Shown one piece after another: positions 11,804 through 25,950 of a DNA stretch of 64,000 bases. The notes under the pieces were generated by a model that searched no databases, had not been told where the DNA came from, and saw only the letters and a program-made list of their open reading frames with translations. The stretch is from Auanema rhodensis (taxonomy: Eukaryota > Nematoda > Chromadorea > Rhabditida > Rhabditidae), in contig OZ059898.1 in assembly GCA_964057225.1 (NCBI GenBank), positions 20,251,267 to 20,315,266 on the forward strand. The letters are read 5' to 3'. How positions within the stretch are numbered: position 1 is the stretch's first letter; each line of letters begins with the position of its first letter. Made by a program: the position numbers and the translations under genes.

Positions 11804-14800
11804 GGTGGATGGTAACCATGACTTTGAAATTTACGTGAACTTTAATTTATGCTAATTAAGTGTACACGTGATGTGCACTTGGTATGTAACTCGCTTCACG
11901 TGAAAGATAAAGAGATGCGGTTTTCAAAATTAGATTCCTCATGTCCATATTAGTCTAAAAACGAATTTTTATTGATATTGATGAATGGTAACCATGACTT
12001 TGAAATTTACGTGAACTTTAATTTATGCTTATTAAGTGTACACGTGATGTGCACTTGGTATGTAACTCGCTTCAAGTGAAAGATAAAGAGATGCGGTTTT
12101 CAAAATTAGATTCCCCATGTCCATATTAGTCTAAAAACAAATTTTTATTGATATTGGTGCATGGTAACTATGACTTTGAAATTTACGTGAACTTTAATTT
12201 ATGCTAATTAAGTGTACACATAATGTGCACTTGGTATGTAACTCGCTTCACGTCAAAGATAAAGAGATGCGGTTTTCAAAATTAGATTCCTCATGTCCAT
12301 ATTAGTCTAAAAACAAATTTTTATTGATATTGGTGCATGGTAACTATGACTTTGAAATTTACGTGAACTTTAATTTATGCTAATTAAGTGTACACATGAT
12401 GTGCACTTGGTATGTAACTCGCTTCACGTCAAAGATAAAGAGATGCGGTTTTCAAAATTAGATTCCTCATGTCCATATTAGTCTAAAAACAAATTTTTAT
12501 TGGTATTGGTGCATGGCAATCATGACTTTTAAATTTACGTGTACTTTAATTTATGCTAATTAAGTGTACACATGATGTGCACTTGGTATGTAACTCGCTT
12601 CACGTCAAAGATAAAGAGATGCGGTTTTCAAAATTAGATTTCGCATGTCCATATTAGTCTAAAAACAAATTTTTATTGATATTGGTGCATGGCAACCATG
12701 ACTTTAAAATTTACGTGTACTTTAATTTATGCTAATTAAGTGTACACGTGATGTGCACTTGGTATGTAACTCGCTTCACGTGAAAGATAAAGAGATGCGG
12801 TTTTCAAAATTAGGTTCCCCATGTCCATATTAGTCTAAAAACGAATTTTTATTGATATTGATGCATGGTAACCATGACTTTGAAATTTACGTGAACTTTA
12901 ATTTATGCTAATTAAATGTACACGTGATGTGCACTTGGTATGTAACTCGCTTCATGTGAAAGATAAAGAGATGCGGTTTTCAAAATTAGATTCCCCATGT
13001 CCATATTAGTCTAAAAACAAATTTTTGTTGATATTGGTGGATGGTAACCATGACTTTGAAATTTACGTGAACTTTAATTTATGCTAATTAAGTGTACACG
13101 TGATGTGCACTTGGTATGTAACTCGCTTCACGTGAAAGATAAAGAGATGCGGTTTTCAAAATTAGATTCCTCATGTCCATATTAGTCTAAAAACGAATTT
13201 TTACTGATATTGATGAATGGTAACCATGACTTTGAAATTTACGTGAACTTTAATTTATGCTTATTAAGTGTACACGTGATGTGCACTTGGTATGTAACTC
13301 GCTTCAAGTGAAAGATAAAGAGATGCGGTTTTCAAAATTAGATTCCCCATGTCCATATTAGTCTAAAAACAAATTTTTATTGATATTGGTGCATGGTAAC
13401 TATGACTTTGAAATTTACGTGAACTTTAATTTATGCTAATTAAGTGTACACATGATGTGCACTTGGTATGTAACTCGCTTCACGTCAAAGATAAAGAGAT
13501 GCGGTTTTCAAAATTAGATTTCGCATGTCCATATTAGTCTAAAAACAAATTTTTATTGATATTGATGCATGGTAACCATGACTTTGAAATTTACGTGAAC
13601 TTTAATTTATGCTAATTAAGTGTACACGTGATGTGCACTTGGTATGTAACTCGCTTCACGTGAAAGATAAAGAGATGCGGTTTTCAAAATTAGATTTCGC
13701 ATGTCCATATTAGTCTAAAAACAAATTTTTATTGATATTGGTGCATGGCATCCATGACTTTAAAATTTACGTGTACTTTAATTTATGCTAATTAAGTGTA
13801 CACGTGATGTGCACTTGGTATGTAACTCGCTTCACGTGAAAGATAAAGAGATGCGGTTTTCAAAATTAGATTTCGCATGTCCATATTAGTCTAAAAACAA
13901 ATTTTTATTGATATTGGTGCATGGCAACCATGACTTTAAAATTTACGTGTACTTTAATTTATGCTAATTAAGTGTACACATGATGTGCACTTGGTTTGTA
14001 ACTCGCTTCACGTGAAAGATAAAGAGATGCGGTTTTCAAAATTAGATTCCCCATGTCCATATTAGTCTAAAAACAAATTTTTATTGATATTGGTGCATGG
14101 CAACCATGACTTTAAAGTTTACGTGTACTTTAATTTATGCTAATTAAGTGTACACATGATGTGCACTTGGTATGTAACTCGCTTCACGTCAAAGATAAAG
14201 AGATGCGGTTTTCAAAATTAGATTCCCCATGTCCATATTAGTCTAAAAACAAATTTTTATTGATATTGGTGCATGGTAACTATGACTTTGAAATTTACGT
14301 GAACTTTAATTTATGCTAATTAAGTGTACACATGATGTGCACTTGGTATGTAACTCGCTTCACGTCAAAGATAAAGAGATGCGGTTTTCAAAATTAGATT
14401 CCTCATGTCCATATTAGTCTAAAAACAAATTTTTATTAATATTGGTGCATGGTAACCATGACTTTGAAATTTATGTGAACTTTAATTTATGCTAATTAAG
14501 TGTACACATGATGTGCACTTGGTATGTAACTCGCTTCACGTGAAAGATAAAGAGATGCGGTTTTCAAAATTAGATTCCTCATGTCCATATTAGTCTAAAA
14601 ACGAATTTTTATTGATATTGATGCATGGTAATCATGACTTTGAAATTTTCGTGAACTTTAATTTATGCTTATTAAGTGTACACGTGATGTGCACTTGGTA
14701 TGTAACTCGCTTCACGTGAAAGATAAAGAGATGCGGTTTTCAAAATTAGATTCCCCATGACCATATTAGTCTAAAAACAAATTTTTATTGATATTGGTGC

Positions 14801-15664
14801 ATGGTAACCATGACTTTGAAATTTACGTGAACTTTAATTTATGCTAATTAAGTGTACACGTGATGTGCACTCGGTATGTAACTCGCTTCACGTGAAAGAT
14901 AAAGAGATGCGGTTTTCAAAATTAGATTCCGCATGTCCATATTAGTCTAAAAACAAATTTTTATTGATATTGGTGCATGGTAACCATGACTTTGAAATTT
15001 ACGTGAACTTTAATTTATGCTAATTAAGTGTACACGTGATGTGCACTTGGTATGTAACTCGCTTCACGTGAAAGATAAAGAGATGCGGTTTTCAAAATTA
15101 GATTCCCCATGTCCATATTAGTCTAAAAACAAATTTTTTATGATATTGGTGCATGGTAACCATGACTTTGAAATTTACGTGAACTTTAATTTATGCTAAT
15201 TAAGTGTACACGTGATGTGCACTCGGTATGTAACTCGCTTCACGTGAAAGATAAAGAGATGCGGTTTTCAAAATTAGATTCCGCATGTCCATATTAGTCT
15301 AAAAACAAATTTTTATTGATATTGGTGCATGGTAACCATGACTTTGAAATTTACGTGAACTTTAATTTATGCTAATTAAGTGTACACGTGATGTGCACTT
15401 GGTATGTAACTCGCTTCACGTGAAAGATAAAGAGATGCGGTTTTCAAAATTAGGTTCCCCATGTCCATATTAGTCTAAAAACGAATTTTTATTGATATTG
15501 ATGCATGGTAACCATGACTTTGAAATTTACGTGAACTTTAATTTATGCTAATTAAATGTACACGTGATGTGCACTTGGTATGTAACTCGCTTCACGTGAA
15601 AGATAAAGAGATGCGGTTTTCAAAATTAGATTCCCCATGTCCATATTAGTCTAAAAACAAATTT
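11793..15664 (+). repeat. 22-monomer HOR, copy 1 (3872 bp)
   Basis: It starts at a TTGTTGATATTGGTGG monomer (11793) that recurs at 15665. Internal markers are GATGAATGG at 11980 and 13212, GGCATCC at 13747, GGTTTGTAAC near 13994, TTATTAATATTGG near 14437, TAATCATG near 14630 and GTGCACTCGG near 14867. Compared with copy 2 it lacks one monomer around 14000-14040, where the GGTTTG monomer passes directly into a GTGAAAG/CCCCATG monomer, as expected from an exchange within the repeat. Confidence 0.85.
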
Positions 15665-18600
15665 TTGTTGATATTGGTGGATGGTAACCATGACTTTGAA
15701 ATTTACGTGAACTTTAATTTATGCTAATTAAGTGTACACGTGATGTGCACTTGGTATGTAACTCGCTTCACGTGAAAGATAAAGAGATGCGATTTTCAAA
15801 ATTAGATTCCTCATGTCCATATTAGTCTAAAAACGAATTTTTATTGATATTGATGAATGGTAACCATGACTTTGAAATTTACGTGAACTTTAATTTATGC
15901 TTATTAAGTGTACACGTGATGTGCACTTGGTATGTAACTCGCTTCAAGTGAAAGATAAAGAGATGCGGTTTTCAAAATTAAATTCCCCATGTCCATATTA
16001 GTCTAAAAACAAATTTTTATTGATATTGGTGCATGGTAACTATGACTTTGAAATTTACGTGAACTTTAATTTATGCTAATTAAGTGTACACATGATGTGC
16101 ACTTGGTATGTAACTCGCTTCACGTCAAAGATAAAGAGATGCGGTTTTCAAAATTAGATTCCTCATGTCCATATTAGTCTAAAAACAAATTTTTATTGAT
16201 ATTGGTGCATGGTAACTATGACTTTGAAATTTACGTGAACTTTAATTTATGCTAATTAAGTGTACACATGATGTGCACTTGGTATGTAACTCGCTTCACG
16301 TCAAAGATAAAGAGATGCGGTTTTCAAAATTAGATTCCTCATGTCCATATTAGTCTAAAAACAAATTTTTATTGGTATTGGTGCATGGCAATCATGACTT
16401 TTAAATTTACGTGTACTTTAATTTATGCTAATTAAGTGTACACATGATGTGCACTTGGTATGTAACTCGCTTCACGTCAAAGATAAAGAGATGCGGTTTT
16501 CAAAATTAGATTTCGCATGTCCATATTAGTCTAAAAACAAATTTTTATTGATATTGGTGCATGGCAACCATGACTTTAAAATTTACGTGTACTTTAATTT
16601 ATGCTAATTAAGTGTACACGTGATGTGCACTTGGTATGTAACTCGCTTCACGTGAAAGATAAAGAGATGCGGTTTTCAAAATTAGGTTCCCCATGTCCAT
16701 ATTAGTCTAAAAACGAATTTTTATTGATATTGATGCATGGTAACCATGACTTTGAAATTTACGTGAACTTTAATTTATGCTAATTAAATGTACACGTGAT
16801 GTGCACTTGGTATGTAACTCGCTTCATGTGAAAGATAAAGAGATGCGGTTTTCAAAATTAGATTCCCCATGTCCATATTAGTCTAAAAACAAATTTTTGT
16901 TGATATTGGTGGATGGTAACCATGACTTTGAAATTTACGTGAACTTTAATTTATGCTAATTAAGTGTACACGTGATGTGCACTTGGTATGTAACTCGCTT
17001 CACGTGAAAGATAAAGAGATGCGGTTTTCAAAATTAGATTCCTCATGTCCATATTAGTCTAAAAACGAATTTTTATTGATATTGATGAATGGTAACCATG
17101 ACTTTGAAATTTACGTGAACTTTAATTTATGCTTATTAAGTGTACACGTGATGTGCACTTGGTATGTAACTCGCTTCAAGTGAAAGATAAAGAGATGCGG
17201 TTTTCAAAATTAGATTCCCCATGTCCATATTAGTCTAAAAACAAATTTTTATTGATATTGGTGCATGGTAACTATGACTTTGAAATTTACGTGAACTTTA
17301 ATTTATGCTAATTAAGTGTACACATGATGTGCACTTGGTATGTAACTCGCTTCACGTCAAAGATAAAGAGATGCGGTTTTCAAAATTAGATTTCGCATGT
17401 CCATATTAGTCTAAAAACAAATTTTTATTGATATTGATGCATGGTAACCATGACTTTGAAATTTACGTGAACTTTAATTTATGCTAATTAAGTGTACACG
17501 TGATGTGCACTTGGTATGTAACTCGCTTCACGTGAAAGATAAAGAGATGCGGTTTTCAAAATTAGATTTCGCATGTCCATATTAGTCTAAAAACAAATTT
17601 TTATTGATATTGGTGCATGGCATCCATGACTTTAAAATTTACGTGTACTTTAATTTATGCTTATTAAGTGTACACGTGATGTGCACTTGGTATGTAACTC
17701 GCTTCACGTGAAAGATAAAGAGATGCGGTTTTCAAAATTAGATTTCGCATGTCCATATTAGTCTAAAAACAAATTTTTATTGATATTGGTGCATGGCAAC
17801 CATGACTTTAAAATTTACGTGTACTTTAATTTATGCTAATTAAGTGTACACATGATGTGCACTTGGTTTGTAACTCGCTTCACGTCAAAGATAAAGAGAT
17901 GCGGTTTTCAAAATTAGATTTCGCATGTCCATATTAGTCTAAAAACAAATTTTTATTGATATTGGTGCATGGTAACCATGACTTTGAAATTTACGTGAAC
18001 TTTAATTTATGCTAATTAAGTGTACACGTGATGTGCACTTGGTATGTAACTCGCTTCACGTGAAAGATAAAGAGATGCGGTTTTCAAAATTAGATTCCCC
18101 ATGTCCATATTAGTCTAAAAACAAATTTTTATTGATATTGGTGCATGGCAACCATGACTTTAAAGTTTACGTGTACTTTAATTTATGCTAATTAAGTGTA
18201 CACATGATGTGCACTTGGTATGTAACTCGCTTCACGTCAAAGATAAAGAGATGCGGTTTTCAAAATTAGATTCCCCATGTCCATATTAGTCTAAAAACAA
18301 ATTTTTATTGATATTGGTGCATGGTAACTATGACTTTGAAATTTACGTGAACTTTAATTTATGCTAATTAAGTGTACACATGATGTGCACTTGGTATGTA
18401 ACTCGCTTCACGTCAAAGATAAAGAGATGCGGTTTTCAAAATTAGATTCCTCATGTCCATATTAGTCTAAAAACAAATTTTTATTAATATTGGTGCATGG
18501 TAACCATGACTTTGAAATTTATGTGAACTTTAATTTATGCTAATTAAGTGTACACATGATGTGCACTTGGTATGTAACTCGCTTCACGTGAAAGATAAAG

Positions 18601-19712
18601 AGATGCGGTTTTCAAAATTAGATTCCTCATGTCCATATTAGTCTAAAAACGAATTTTTATTGATATTGATGCATGGTAATCATGACTTTGAAATTTTCGT
18701 GAACTTTAATTTATGCTTATTAAGTGTACACGTGATGTGCACTTGGTATGTAACTCGCTTCACGTGAAAGATAAAGAGATGCGGTTTTCAAAATTAGATT
18801 CCCCATGACCATATTAGTCTAAAAACAAATTTTTATTGATATTGGTGCATGGTAACCATGACTTTGAAATTTACGTGAACTTTAATTTATGCTAATTAAG
18901 TGTACACGTGATGTGCACTCGGTATGTAACTCGCTTCACGTGAAAGATAAAGAGATGCGGTTTTCAAAATTAGATTCCGCATGTCCATATTAGTCTAAAA
19001 ACAAATTTTTATTGATATTGGTGCATGGTAACCATGACTTTGAAATTTACGTGAACTTTAATTTATGCTAATTAAGTGTACACGTGATGTGCACTTGGTA
19101 TGTAACTCGCTTCACGTGAAAGATAAAGAGATGCGGTTTTCAAAATTAGATTCCCCATGTCCATATTAGTCTAAAAACAAATTTTTATTGATATTGGTGC
19201 ATGGTAACCATGACTTTGAAATTTACGTGAACTTTAATTTATGCTAATTAAGTGTACACGTGATGTGCACTCGGTATGTAACTCGCTTCACGTGAAAGAT
19301 AAAGAGATGCGGTTTTCAAAATTAGATTCCGCATGTCCATATTAGTCTAAAAACAAATTTTTATTGATATTGGTGCATGGTAACCATGACTTTGAAATTT
19401 ACGTGAACTTTAATTTATGCTAATTAAGTGTACACGTGATGTGCACTTGGTATGTAACTCGCTTCACGTAAAAGATAAAGAGATGCGGTTTTCAAAATTA
19501 GGTTCCCCATGTCCATATTAGTCTAAAAACGAATTTTTATTGATATTGATGCATGGTAACCATGACTTTGAAATTTACGTGAACTTTAATTTATGCTAAT
19601 TAAATGTACACGTGATGTGCACTTGGTATGTAACTCGCTTCACGTGAAAGATAAAGAGATGCGGTTTTCAAAATTAGATTCCCCATGTCCATATTAGTCT
19701 AAAAACAAATTT
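15665..19712 (+). repeat. 23-monomer HOR, copy 2 (4048 bp)
   Basis: The same marker order as copy 1 is shifted by 3872 bp: GATGAATGG at 15852 and 17084, GGCATCC at 17619. It holds one monomer more than copy 1, between 17.88 and 18.06 kb (GGTTTG with CGTCAAAG and TTCGCATG, followed by a standard monomer), so this is probably the fuller form. It ends at the next TTGTTGATATTGGTGG start at 19713. Confidence 0.85.
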
Positions 19713-22700
19713 TTGTTGATATTGGTGGATGGTAACCATGACTTTGAAATTTACGTGAACTTTAATTTATGCTAATTAAGTGTACACGTGATGTGCACTT
19801 GGTATGTAACTCGCTTCACGTGAAAGATAAAGAGATGCGATTTTCAAAATTAGATTCCTCATGTCCATATTAGTCTAAAAACGAATTTTTATTGATATTG
19901 ATGAATGGTAACCATGACTTTGAAATTTACGTGAACTTTAATTTATGCTTATTAAGTGTACACGTGATGTGCACTTGGTATGTAACTCGCTTCAAGTGAA
20001 AGATAAAGAGATGCGGTTTTCAAAATTAGATTCCCCATGTCCATATTAGTCTAAAAACAAATTTTTATTGATATTGGTGCATGGTAACTATGACTTTGAA
20101 ATTTACGTGAACTTTAATTTATGCTAATTAAGTGTACACATGATGTGCACTTGGTATGTAACTCGCTTCACGTCAAAGATAAAGAGATGCGGTTTTCGAA
20201 ATTAGATTCCTCATGTCCATATTAGTCTAAAAACAAATTTTTATTGATATTGGTGCATGGTAACTATGACTTTGAAATTTACGTGAACTTTAATTTATGC
20301 TAATTAAGTGTACACATGATGTGCACTTGGTATGTAACTCGCTTCACGTCAAAGATAAAGAGATGCGGTTTTCAAAATTAGATTCCTCATGTCCATATTA
20401 GTCTAAAAACAAATTTTTATTGGTATTGGTGCATGGCAATCATGACTTTTAAATTTACGTGTACTTTAATTTATGCTAATTAAGTGTACACATGATGTGC
20501 ACTTGGTATGTAACTCGCTTCACGTCAAAGATAAAGAGATGCGGTTTTCAAAATTAGATTTCGCATGTCCATATTAGTCTAAAAACAAATTTTTATTGAT
20601 ATTGGTGCATGGCAACCATGACTTTAAAATTTACGTGTACTTTAATTTATGCTAATTAAGTGTACACGTGATGTGCACTTGGTATGTAACTCGCTTCACG
20701 TGAAAGATAAAGAGATGCGGTTTTCAAAATTAGGTTCCCCATGTCCATATTAGTCTAAAAACGAATTTTTATTGATATTGATGCATGGTAACCATGACTT
20801 TGAAATTTACGTGAACTTTAATTTATGCTAATTAAATGTACACGTGATGTGCACTTGGTATGTAACTCGCTTCATGTGAAAGATAAAGAGATGCGGTTTT
20901 CAAAATTAGATTCCCCATGTCCATATTAGTCTAAAAACAAATTTTTGTTGATATTGGTGGATGGTAACCATGACTTTGAAATTTACGTGAACTTTAATTT
21001 ATGCTAATTAAGTGTACACGTGATGTGCACTTGGTATGTAACTCGCTTCACGTGAAAGATAAAGAGATGCGGTTTTCAAAATTAGATTCCTCATGTCCAT
21101 ATTAGTCTAAAAACAAATTTTTATTGATATTGGTGCATGGCAACCATGACTTTAAAATTTACGTGTACTTTAATTTATGCTAATTAAGTGTACACGTGAT
21201 GTGCACTTGGTATGTAACTCGCTTCACGTGAAAGATAAAGAGATGCGGTTTTCAAAATTAGGTTCCCCATGTCCATATTAGTCTAAAAACGAATTTTTAT
21301 TGATATTGATGCATGGTAACCATGACTTTGAAATTTACGTGAACTTTAATTTATGCTAATTAAATGTACACGTGATGTGCACTTGGTATGTAACTCGCTT
21401 CATGTGAAAGATAAAGAGATGCGGTTTTCAAAATTAGATTCCCCATGTCCATATTAGTCTAAAAACAAATTTTTGTTGATATTGGTGGATGGTAACCATG
21501 ACTTTGAAATTTACGTGAACTTTAATTTATGCTAATTAAGTGTACACGTGATGTGCACTTGGTATGTAACTCGCTTCACGTGAAAGATAAAGAGATGCGG
21601 TTTTCAAAATTAGATTCCTCATGTCCATATTAGTCTAAAAACGAATTTTTATTGATATTGATGAATGGTAACCATGACTTTGAAATTTACGTGAACTTTA
21701 ATTTATGCTTATTAAGTGTACACGTGATGTGCACTTGGTATGTAACTCGCTTCAAGTGAAAGATAAAGAGATGCGGTTTTCAAAATTAGATTCCCCATGT
21801 CCATATTAGTCTAAAAACAAATTTTTATTGATATTGGTGCATGGTAACTATGACTTTGAAATTTACGTGAACTTTAATTTATGCTAATTAAGTGTACACA
21901 TGATGTGCACTTGGTATACTTGGTATGTAACTCGCTTCACGTCAAAGATAAAGAGATGCGGTTTTCAAAATTAGATTTCGCATGTCCATATTAGTCTAAA
22001 AACAAATTTTTATTGATATTGATGCATGGTAACCATGACTTTGAAATTTACGTGAACTTTAATTTATGCTAATTAAGTGTACACGTGATGTGCACTTGGT
22101 ATGTAACTCGCTTCACGTGAAAGATAAAGAGATGCGGTTTTCAAAATTAGATTTCGCATGTCCATATTAGTCTAAAAACAAATTTTTATTGATATTGGTG
22201 CATGGCATCCATGACTTTAAAATTTACGTGTACTTTAATTTATGCTAATTAAGTGTACACGTGATGTGCACTTGGTATGTAACTCGCTTCACGTGAAAGA
22301 TAAAGAGATGCGGTTTTCAAAATTAGATTTCGCATGTCCATATTAGTCTAAAAACAAATTTTTATTGATATTGGTGCATGGCAACCATGACTTTAAAATT
22401 TACGTGTACTTCAATTTATGCTAATTAAGTGTACACATGATGTGCACTTGGTTTGTAACTCGCTTCACGTCAAAGATAAAGAGATGCGGTTTTCAAAATT
22501 AGATTTCGCATGTCCATATTAGTCTAAAAACAAATTTTTATTGATATTGGTGCATGGTAACCATGACTTTGAAATTTACGTGAACTTTAATTTATGCTAA
22601 TTAAGTGTACACGTGATGTGCACTTGGTATGTAACTCGCTTCACGTGAAAGATAAAGAGATGCGGTTTTCAAAATTAGATTCCCCATGTCCATATTAGTC

Positions 22701-23360
22701 TAAAAACAAATTTTTATTGATATTGGTGCATGGCAACCATGACTTTAAAGTTTACGTGTACTTTAATTTATGCTAATTAAGTGTACACATGATGTGCACT
22801 TGGTATGTAACTCGCTTCACGTCAAAGATAAAGAGATGCGGTTTTCAAAATTAGATTCCCCATGTCCATATTAGTCTAAAAACAAATTTTTATTGATATT
22901 GGTGCATGGTAACTATGACTTTGAAATTTACGTGAACTTTAATTTATGCTAATTAAGTGTACACATGATGTGCACTTGGTATGTAACTCGCTTCACGTCA
23001 AAGATAAAGAGATGCGGTTTTCAAAATTAGATTCCTCATGTCCATATTAGTCTAAAAACAAATTTTTATTAATATTGGTGCATGGTAACCATGACTTTGA
23101 AATTTATGTGAACTTTAATTTATGCTAATTAAGTGTACACATGATGTGCACTTGGTATGTAACTCGCTTCACGTGAAAGATAAAGAGATGCGGTTTTCAA
23201 AATTAGATTCCTCATGTCCATATTAGTCTAAAAACGAATTTTTATTGATATTGATGCATGGTAATCATGACTTTGAAATTTTCGTGAACTTTAATTTATG
23301 CTTATTAAGTGTACACGTGATGTGCACTTGGTATGTAACTCGCTTCACGTGAAAGATAAA
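19713..23360 (+). repeat. 22/23-mer HOR, copy 3, with internal 3-monomer duplication
   Basis: The marker order repeats again: GATGAATGG at 19900 and 21660, GGCATCC at 22204. The two GATGAATGG markers are 1760 bp apart instead of 1232 because a three-monomer block (528 bp) is duplicated: TAGGTTCCCC at 20731 recurs at 21259. A 9-bp gain also lies at 21909-21926. Similarity to copies 1 and 2 ends around 23360, where GAGATGCGG becomes GGGATGCGG and the order switches. Confidence 0.82.
21909..21926 (+). repeat. 9-bp micro-duplication inside a monomer
   Basis: The sequence ACTTGGTAT is present twice in direct tandem (21909-21917 and 21918-21926), where other monomers have it once. It shifts the monomer register by +9 for the rest of the forward half: the GGCATCC markers at 17619 and 22204 are 4585 bp apart, which is 26 x 176 plus 9. 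Replication slippage is the likely cause. Confidence 0.95.
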
Positions 23361-25950
23361 GGGATGCGGTTTTCAAAATTAGATTCCCCATGTCCATATT
23401 AGTCTAAAAACAAATTTTTGTTGATATTGGTGGATGGTAACCATGACTTTGAAATTTACGTGAACTTTAATTTATGCTAATTAAGTGTACACGTGATGTG
23501 CACTTGGTATGTAACTCGCTTCACGTGAAAGATAAAGAGATGCGATTTTCAAAATTAGATTTCGCATGTCCATATTAGTCTAAAAACGAATTTTTATTGA
23601 TATTGGTGCATGGTAACCATGACTTTGAAATTTACGTGAACTTTAATTTATGCTAATTAAGTGTACACGTGATGTGCACTTGGTATGTAACTCGCTTCAC
23701 GTGAAAGATAAAGAGATGCGGTTTTCAAAATTAGATTCCCCATGTCCATATTAGTCTAAAAACAAATTTTTATTGATATTGGTGCATGGTAACCATGACT
23801 TTGAAATTTACGTGAACTTTAATTTATGCTAATTAAGTGTACACGTGATGTGCACTCGGTATGTAACTCGCTTCACGTGAAAGATAAAGAGATGCGGTTT
23901 TCAAAATTAGATTCCGCATGTCCATATTAGTCTAAAAACAAATTTTTATTGATATTGGTGCATGGTAACCATGACTTTGAAATTTACGTGAACTTTAATT
24001 TATGCTAATTAAGTGTACACGTGATGTGCACTTGGTATGTAACTCGCTTCACGTGAAAGATAAAGAGATGCGGTTTCCAAAATTAGATTTCGCATGTCCA
24101 TATTAGTCTAAAAACAAATTTTTGTTGATATTTGTGGATGGTAACCATGACTTTGAAATTTACGTGAACTTTAATTTATGCTAATTAAGTGTACACATGA
24201 TGTGCACTTGGTATGTAACTCGCTTCACGTCAAAGATAAAGAGATGCGGTTTTCAAAATTAGATTCCCCATGTCCATATTAGTCTAAAAACAAATTTTTA
24301 TTGATATTGGTGCATGGTAACCATGACTTTGAAATTTACGTGAACTTTAATTTATGCTAATTAAGTGTACACGTGATGTGCACTTGGTATGTAACTCGCT
24401 TCACGTGAAAGATAAAGAGATGCGGTTTTCAAAATTAGATTCCCCATGTCCATATTAGTCTAAAAACAAATTTTTATTGATATTGGTGCATGGCAACCAT
24501 GACTTTAAAGTTTACGTGTACTTTAATTTATGCTAATTAAGTGTACACATGATGTGCACTTGGTATGTAACTCGCTTCACGTCAAAGATAAAGAGATGCG
24601 GTTTTCAAAATTAGATTCCCCATGTCCATATTAGTCTAAAAACAAATTTTTATTGATATTGGTGCATGGTAACTATGACTTTGAAATTTACGTGAACTTT
24701 AATTTATGCTAATTAAGTGTACACATGATGTGCACTTGGTATGTAACTCGCTTCACGTCAAAGATAAAGAGATGCGGTTTTCAAAATTAGATTCCTCATG
24801 TCCATATTAGTCTAAAAACAAATTTTTATTAATATTGGTGCATGGTAACCATGACTTTGAAATTTATGTGAACTTTAATTTATGCTAATTAAGTGTACAC
24901 ATGATGTGCACTTGGTATGTAACTCGCTTCACGTGAAAGATAAAGAGATGCGGTTTTCAAAATTAGATTCCTCATGTCCATATTAGTCTAAAAACGAATT
25001 TTTATTGATATTGATGCATGGTAATCATGACTTTGAAATTTTCGTGAACTTTAATTTATGCTTATTAAGTGTACACGTGATGTGCACTTGGTATGTAACT
25101 CGCTTCACGTGAAAGATAAAGGGATGCGGTTTTCAAAATTAGATTCCCCATGTCCATATTAGTCTAAAAACAAATTTTTGTTGATATTGGTGGATGGTAA
25201 CCATGACTTTGAAATTTACGTGAACTTTAATTTATGCTAATTAAGTGTACACGTGATGTGCACTTGGTATGTAACTCGCTTCACGTGAAAGATAAAGAGA
25301 TGCGATTTTCAAAATTAGATTTCGCATGTCCATATTAGTCTAAAAACGAATTTTTATTGATATTGGTGCATGGTAACCATGACTTTGAAATTTACGTGAA
25401 CTTTAATTTATGCTAATTAAGTGTACACGTGATGTGCACTTGGTATGTAACTCGCTTCACGTGAAAGATAAAGAGATGCGGTTTTCAAAATTAGATTCCC
25501 CATGTCCATATTAGTCTAAAAACAAATTTTTATTGATATTGGTGCATGGTAACCATGACTTTGAAATTTACGTGAACTTTAATTTATGCTAATTAAGTGT
25601 ACACGTGATGTGCACTCGGTATGTAACTCGCTTCACGTGAAAGATAAAGAGATGCGGTTTTCAAAATTAGATTCCGCATGTCCATATTAGTCTAAAAACA
25701 AATTTTTATTGATATTGGTGCATGGTAACCATGACTTTGAAATTTACGTGAACTTTAATTTATGCTAATTAAGTGTACACGTGATGTGCACTTGGTATGT
25801 AACTCGCTTCACGTGAAAGATAAAGAGATGCGGTTTCCAAAATTAGATTTCGCATGTCCATATTAGTCTAAAAACAAATTTTTGTTGATATTTGTGGATG
25901 GTAACCATGACTTTGAAATTTACGTGAACTTTAATTTATGCTAATTAAGT
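22430..25950 (+). repeat. Two tandem copies of a 10-monomer HOR (1760 bp)
   Basis: The AAAGTTTACGTGTAC variant at 22747 recurs at 24507, and TTGTTGATATTTGTGG near 24121 recurs near 25881, both 1760 bp (10 x 176) apart. Copy 1 is about 22430-24190 and copy 2 about 24190-25950. Copy 1 overlaps the end of the third 22/23-mer copy, so the 10-mer arose from the tail of that larger unit joined to newer monomers carrying GGGATGCGG, GATGCGATTT and GTTTCCAAAAT. Confidence 0.85.
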
